This document shows positions 61,113-64,000 of a stretch of 64,000 nucleotides of DNA, piece by piece. The DNA comes from Mesorhizobium sp. (GTDB lineage Bacteria > Pseudomonadota > Alphaproteobacteria > Rhizobiales > Rhizobiaceae). Each line of letters begins with the position of its first letter. Position 1 is the stretch's first letter. The notes beneath the pieces are model-generated. The model was not told the origin of the DNA. It made no database searches and saw only the letters and a program-made list of their open reading frames with translations. The position numbers were made by a program, and so were the translations under genes. Location of the stretch: assembly GCA_004017275.1 (NCBI GenBank), contig SAKE01000001.1, positions 186,001-250,000 on the forward strand, given 5' to 3'.

Positions 61113-62309
61113 ATGACCGAAACCATCATCGTGAAGAATGTGCGGCCCTGGGGTGGCGCGGCAACCGACGTGACGATCGCCGCCGGCCGCATCACGAAGT
61201 TCGGATCGGCAACGGTCTGGAACGACGCAAAAGTCATCGATGGCGCTGGCGCCATCCTGCTGCCGGGCTTCGTCGAGACGCACACCCATCTCGACAAGAC
61301 GCTTTACGGCATGGCGTGGAATCCGAACGATGTCGGCTCGACTCTGGTCGAGAAGATCACCAACGAGCGCGATTCGAAGAGCCGGCTCGGGCTCGACCCG
61401 GCGCGTCAGTCGGCAAGGCAGGTGGCGTTGTCGGTCGCACATGGCACGACCCATATCCGCAGCCATGTCGACATCGACACCGAACATGGCCTGAAGGGCG
61501 TGCTCGGCGTGATGGCAACGCGCGAAAAATACGCCGATGTCATCGACCTCGAGATCGTTGCCTTCCCACAGTCCGGTATGCTGATCCGGCAAGGCACCAA
61601 GGAACTGATGGACGAGGCACTGTCACTCGGCGCCGAAGTCGTTGGCGGTCTCGATCCCTGCTCGATGGACCTCGACCCGAAAAATCATCTCGACGTGGTT
61701 TTCGGTCTTGCGGAAAAGCACGGCAAGCCGATCGACATCCATCTGCATGAGCTTGGCGAACTCGGCGCATTCTCGATACGGCTCATCATCGACCGGACAC
61801 GCGCCCACGCGATGAGCGGCAAGGTGACGGTGAGCCACGCCTTCTGCCTTGGCCATAATGATTACCTTGCCGTTGGCAGGCTGCTTGAACAACTGGCCGA
61901 AGCCGGCATCGCCATCATGACCACCGGGCCGGCCGGCTATCCATGCCCGCCGCTGATCCGCACGCTCGACGCCGGCATAACGGTCTGTTCCGGCTCCGAT
62001 GGCATCCGCGACTGCTGGAGCCCCTATGGCAATGCCGACATGCTGGAGCGAGCTATTTTCCTTGGCATGCGCAACGACCTCGACCGCGACGCGGATCTTC
62101 GCCGCGCTGTCGAAGTGGTCACGACGGGTGGTGCCGCCGTGATGGGGCTTGAAGGCTACGGGCTCGGCATCGGAGACGTGGCCGACCTTGTCCTGGTCGA
62201 AGGCGAGACGCTGGCCGAGGCCGTGGTTTCGCGTCGAACCCGGCCGCTGGTCATGAAGCGCGGCAAAGTTGTTGCCCGCAATGGCGCGGCACTTTTCGCG
62301 ACGGAGTAG
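61113..62309 (+). CDS. amidohydrolase, cytosine-deaminase-like
   Basis: 398-aa metal-dependent deaminase/hydrolase of the CodA group. FVETHTHLDKTL (His-x-His), THIRSHVDID, DIHLHELGEL, VSHAFCLG, and VCSGSDGIRDCWSPYG (metal Asp). It deaminates a pyrimidine-like or other N-heterocycle. Placed between the importer permease and ATPase genes, so the imported compound is its likely substrate or precursor. Confidence 0.9.
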   Translation: MTETIIVKNVRPWGGAATDVTIAAGRITKFGSATVWNDAKVIDGAGAILLPGFVETHTHLDKTLYGMAWNPNDVGSTLVEKITNERDSKSRLGLDPARQSARQVALSVAHGTTHIRSHVDIDTEHGLKGVLGVMATREKYADVIDLEIVAFPQSGMLIRQGTKELMDEALSLGAEVVGGLDPCSMDLDPKNHLDVVFGLAEKHGKPIDIHLHELGELGAFSIRLIIDRTRAHAMSGKVTVSHAFCLGHNDYLAVGRLLEQLAEAGIAIMTTGPAGYPCPPLIRTLDAGITVCSGSDGIRDCWSPYGNADMLERAIFLGMRNDLDRDADLRRAVEVVTTGGAAVMGLEGYGLGIGDVADLVLVEGETLAEAVVSRRTRPLVMKRGKVVARNGAALFATE

Positions 62310-62313
62310 AGAG

Positions 62314-63333
62314 ATGCGAGCCGCGCCGCTTCCCAACGACAGGCCGGACACCGGGCCGGTGCTCGACATTCGCGATCTAGTCGTGGAGTTCCCGACGCGC
62401 CGTGGCGTGCTGACGGCGATCCGTGGCGTGTCCGTCACTGTCGAGCGCGGCGAAATCCTCGGCATCGTCGGCGAATCCGGCGCAGGAAAGTCGTTGACCG
62501 GTGCTGCCGTCATCGGCCTGCTGGAACCGCCGGGCCGTATCGCCGGCGGCGAAATCCGCATCCGTGGCCGCCGCATCGACAATCTGCCGAAACGCGACAT
62601 GATGGCGCTGCGTGGCAGCACCATCGGCGCGATCTTCCAGGACCCGCTAACCTCGCTCAACCCGCTGCTCACCGTCGGCGATCAGTTGATCGAGACGATA
62701 CGCTGCCATCTGCCATTGTCACGAGCCGAGGCGGCGATGCGCGCAATCGATCTGCTGAACGAGGTCGGCATCCCTTCAGCGGAATTGCGGCTCCAGCAAT
62801 ATCCGCACCAGTTTTCGGGCGGCATGCGGCAGCGCGTGGTGATCGCACTGGCGCTCGCCGGCGAGCCGGATCTTGTCGTCGCCGATGAGCCGACGACGGC
62901 GCTGGATGTCTCGATCCAGGCACAGATCACCGCGCTCCTGAAACGCATCTGCCGCGACAGGGGGACGGCGGTGATGCTGGTCACCCATGACATGGGCGTG
63001 ATCGCCGAAACCGCCGACCGGGTGGCGGTGATGTATGCCGGCCGCATCGTCGAAATCGGGCCTGTCGACGACATCATCCGCCGGCCGCAACATCCCTACA
63101 CGCGCGGATTGATCGGCTCGATCCCGAGTCTGGTGACAAGTCACGAACGCCTGGTTCAGATTGACGGCGCGATGCCGCGTCTGAATTCCATGCCGGCTGG
63201 TTGTGCTTTCCATCCGCGCTGCGTCCTGGCGGATACGCGCTGCCGCAGCACTTTGCCGCCCTTGCTAACGAATGGTTCGGGCTTGGCAGCCTGTTGGAAC
63301 CTCGCCGCCGGCAATGCCGTGGAGGCAGCATGA
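62314..63333 (+). CDS. ABC transporter ATPase, DppD type
   Basis: 339-aa ATPase. Walker A GIVGESGAGKSLTGAAVIG, IFQDPLTSLNPLLTVG, signature FSGGMRQRVVIALALAG, Walker B VVADEPTTALDVSIQ, and the oligopeptide-type C-terminus with CAFHPRCVLADTRC, the Cys cluster of this class. TGA overlaps the next ATG. Confidence 0.93.
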   Translation: MRAAPLPNDRPDTGPVLDIRDLVVEFPTRRGVLTAIRGVSVTVERGEILGIVGESGAGKSLTGAAVIGLLEPPGRIAGGEIRIRGRRIDNLPKRDMMALRGSTIGAIFQDPLTSLNPLLTVGDQLIETIRCHLPLSRAEAAMRAIDLLNEVGIPSAELRLQQYPHQFSGGMRQRVVIALALAGEPDLVVADEPTTALDVSIQAQITALLKRICRDRGTAVMLVTHDMGVIAETADRVAVMYAGRIVEIGPVDDIIRRPQHPYTRGLIGSIPSLVTSHERLVQIDGAMPRLNSMPAGCAFHPRCVLADTRCRSTLPPLLTNGSGLAACWNLAAGNAVEAA

Positions 63334-64000
63334 CAAACGCGCACGCCAAGCCGACGCTGCGCGTCGATGACGTCGCCTGCTTCTTCGACGTTTCGCCGTC
63401 GTGGTTCGACCGCACTGTGATGCGCAAGCCGCAACGAACGCTGAAGGCAGTCGATGGCTTGAGTTTCGTCATCCCGCGCGGCACGACGTTTTCGATCGTC
63501 GGCGAATCCGGCTGTGGGAAGTCGACGCTGGCGCGCATGGTGGTCGGGCTGTACCAGCCAACGCGCGGCACGCTTTCTTTTGCCGACGGCAGCGGGCGCG
63601 ATGGCTTCGTGCGCACCCAGATGATCTTTCAGGATCCCTTCGCCAGCCTCAATCCGCGTTGGCGCGTCGGCGCCATCATCGCCGAGCCAATCAAACAAAT
63701 GGCGTTGCGCCCCTCGGGCGTGGAGACGCAGGCACGCGTCAGGCAATTGCTAGAGACGGTCGGTCTCTCCGGGCAGGATTCCAACCGGTATCCGCACGAA
63801 TTCTCCGGCGGCCAACGCCAGCGCATCTCGATCGCTCGGGCATTGGCGGCCGAACCGGAGTTTCTGGTCTGTGACGAGCCGACCTCGGCTCTCGATGTGT
63901 CGGTGCAGGCGCAGATACTCAATCTGCTCAAAGACCTACAGCGCGAACTTGGCCTCACCTACTTGTTCATCAGCCACAATCTGGCGGCCGTGCGCCACGT
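63330..64000 (+). CDS. ABC transporter ATPase, DppF type, 3' truncated by the window
   Basis: ATG at 63330 overlaps the DppD stop (ATGA). The frame is open to the window end. Walker A SIVGESGCGKSTLARMVVG, IFQDPFASLNPRWRVG, signature FSGGQRQRISIARALA, Walker B LVCDEPTSALDVSVQ, switch His FISHNLAAV. The C-terminal oligopeptide-transporter domain lies outside the window. Confidence 0.92.
   Translation, partial: MTNAHAKPTLRVDDVACFFDVSPSWFDRTVMRKPQRTLKAVDGLSFVIPRGTTFSIVGESGCGKSTLARMVVGLYQPTRGTLSFADGSGRDGFVRTQMIFQDPFASLNPRWRVGAIIAEPIKQMALRPSGVETQARVRQLLETVGLSGQDSNRYPHEFSGGQRQRISIARALAAEPEFLVCDEPTSALDVSVQAQILNLLKDLQRELGLTYLFISHNLAAVRH

Noticed and set aside
1..64000. CRISPR arrays, tRNA or rRNA genes, and an att site for the island
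   Set aside because: No regularly spaced repeats, no tRNA-like cloverleaf and no matching direct repeats at both island borders were found by reading; a tRNA/CRISPR scan would be the decisive check.

Overview
The window looks like a chromosome segment of a GC-rich alphaproteobacterium of the Rhizobiales, most likely a Mesorhizobium-type organism. This rests on codon use, the PadR/DUF1700/DUF2807 operon, a TyrC-MATE pair, many ABC importers for nitrogen compounds and sigma-54 (-24/-12) promoters. The taxon is an inference; no rRNA or tRNA gene is visible.

Left part (1-11.5 kb). An amine or betaine catabolic run comes first: the end of a class III aminotransferase, an OYE/N-methylproline-demethylase-like flavoprotein, a GlpD-like FAD oxidase with a C-terminal frameshift, and an ornithine cyclodeaminase homologue. 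Next come a gene-poor stretch, a PadR-controlled membrane/envelope operon, a decayed patch, prephenate dehydrogenase (TyrC) and a MATE exporter.

Accessory island (about 8.8-34.4 kb). Its centre is an undescribed-looking biosynthetic locus. Ten tightly packed plus-strand genes (13.2-23.8 kb) encode a HisD-like dehydrogenase with altered active-site residues, a ThDP enzyme, an SDR, a class III aminotransferase/aminomutase, a phosphoribosyltransferase-like protein, a cupin, a GMC oxidoreductase, a second SDR, a SurE-type phosphatase and a PAPS-type sulfotransferase. A divergent ATP-grasp ligase lies upstream. A converging operon (29.5-23.9 kb, minus strand) encodes an N,N-dimethylformamidase-like amidohydrolase, a complete nitrate/sulfonate/taurine-type ABC importer and a LuxR-family regulator. 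A CntK/DapF-like amino-acid racemase follows. Three promoter regions share a module of four inverted TACCCC/GGGGTA half-sites with conserved spacing, which ties the biosynthetic operon to the import/hydrolysis/LuxR operon. I infer a make-sense-retrieve circuit for a small, possibly sulfated amide metabolite. A 140-bp copy of the importer promoter also lies upstream of TyrC-MATE. The right edge of the island holds a DUF433/DUF5615 toxin-antitoxin pair, a truncated Wadjet-type-III JetD relic, dispersed ~240-bp repeats and a serine-recombinase relic.

Guanidine operon (34.5-39.9 kb). A sigma-54 promoter and a guanidine-I (ykkC) riboswitch precede an ABC importer, a guanidine hydrolase of the ureohydrolase fold, a His-rich metal accessory protein and a HupE/UreJ nickel permease.

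Right part (40.2-64 kb). This is nitrogen scavenging throughout: a deaminase with its own sigma-54 promoter; a cluster of 2OG oxygenase, gamma-glutamyltransferase-like enzyme, BBE-type oxidase and VOC protein; a sigma-54-driven polyamine-type ABC importer with LysR, amidohydrolase and creatininase; and a GntR-controlled divergent pair of operons with amidohydrolase, flavin reductase, a dipeptide-type ABC importer and a cytosine-deaminase-like amidohydrolase. The last ATPase gene runs off the window.
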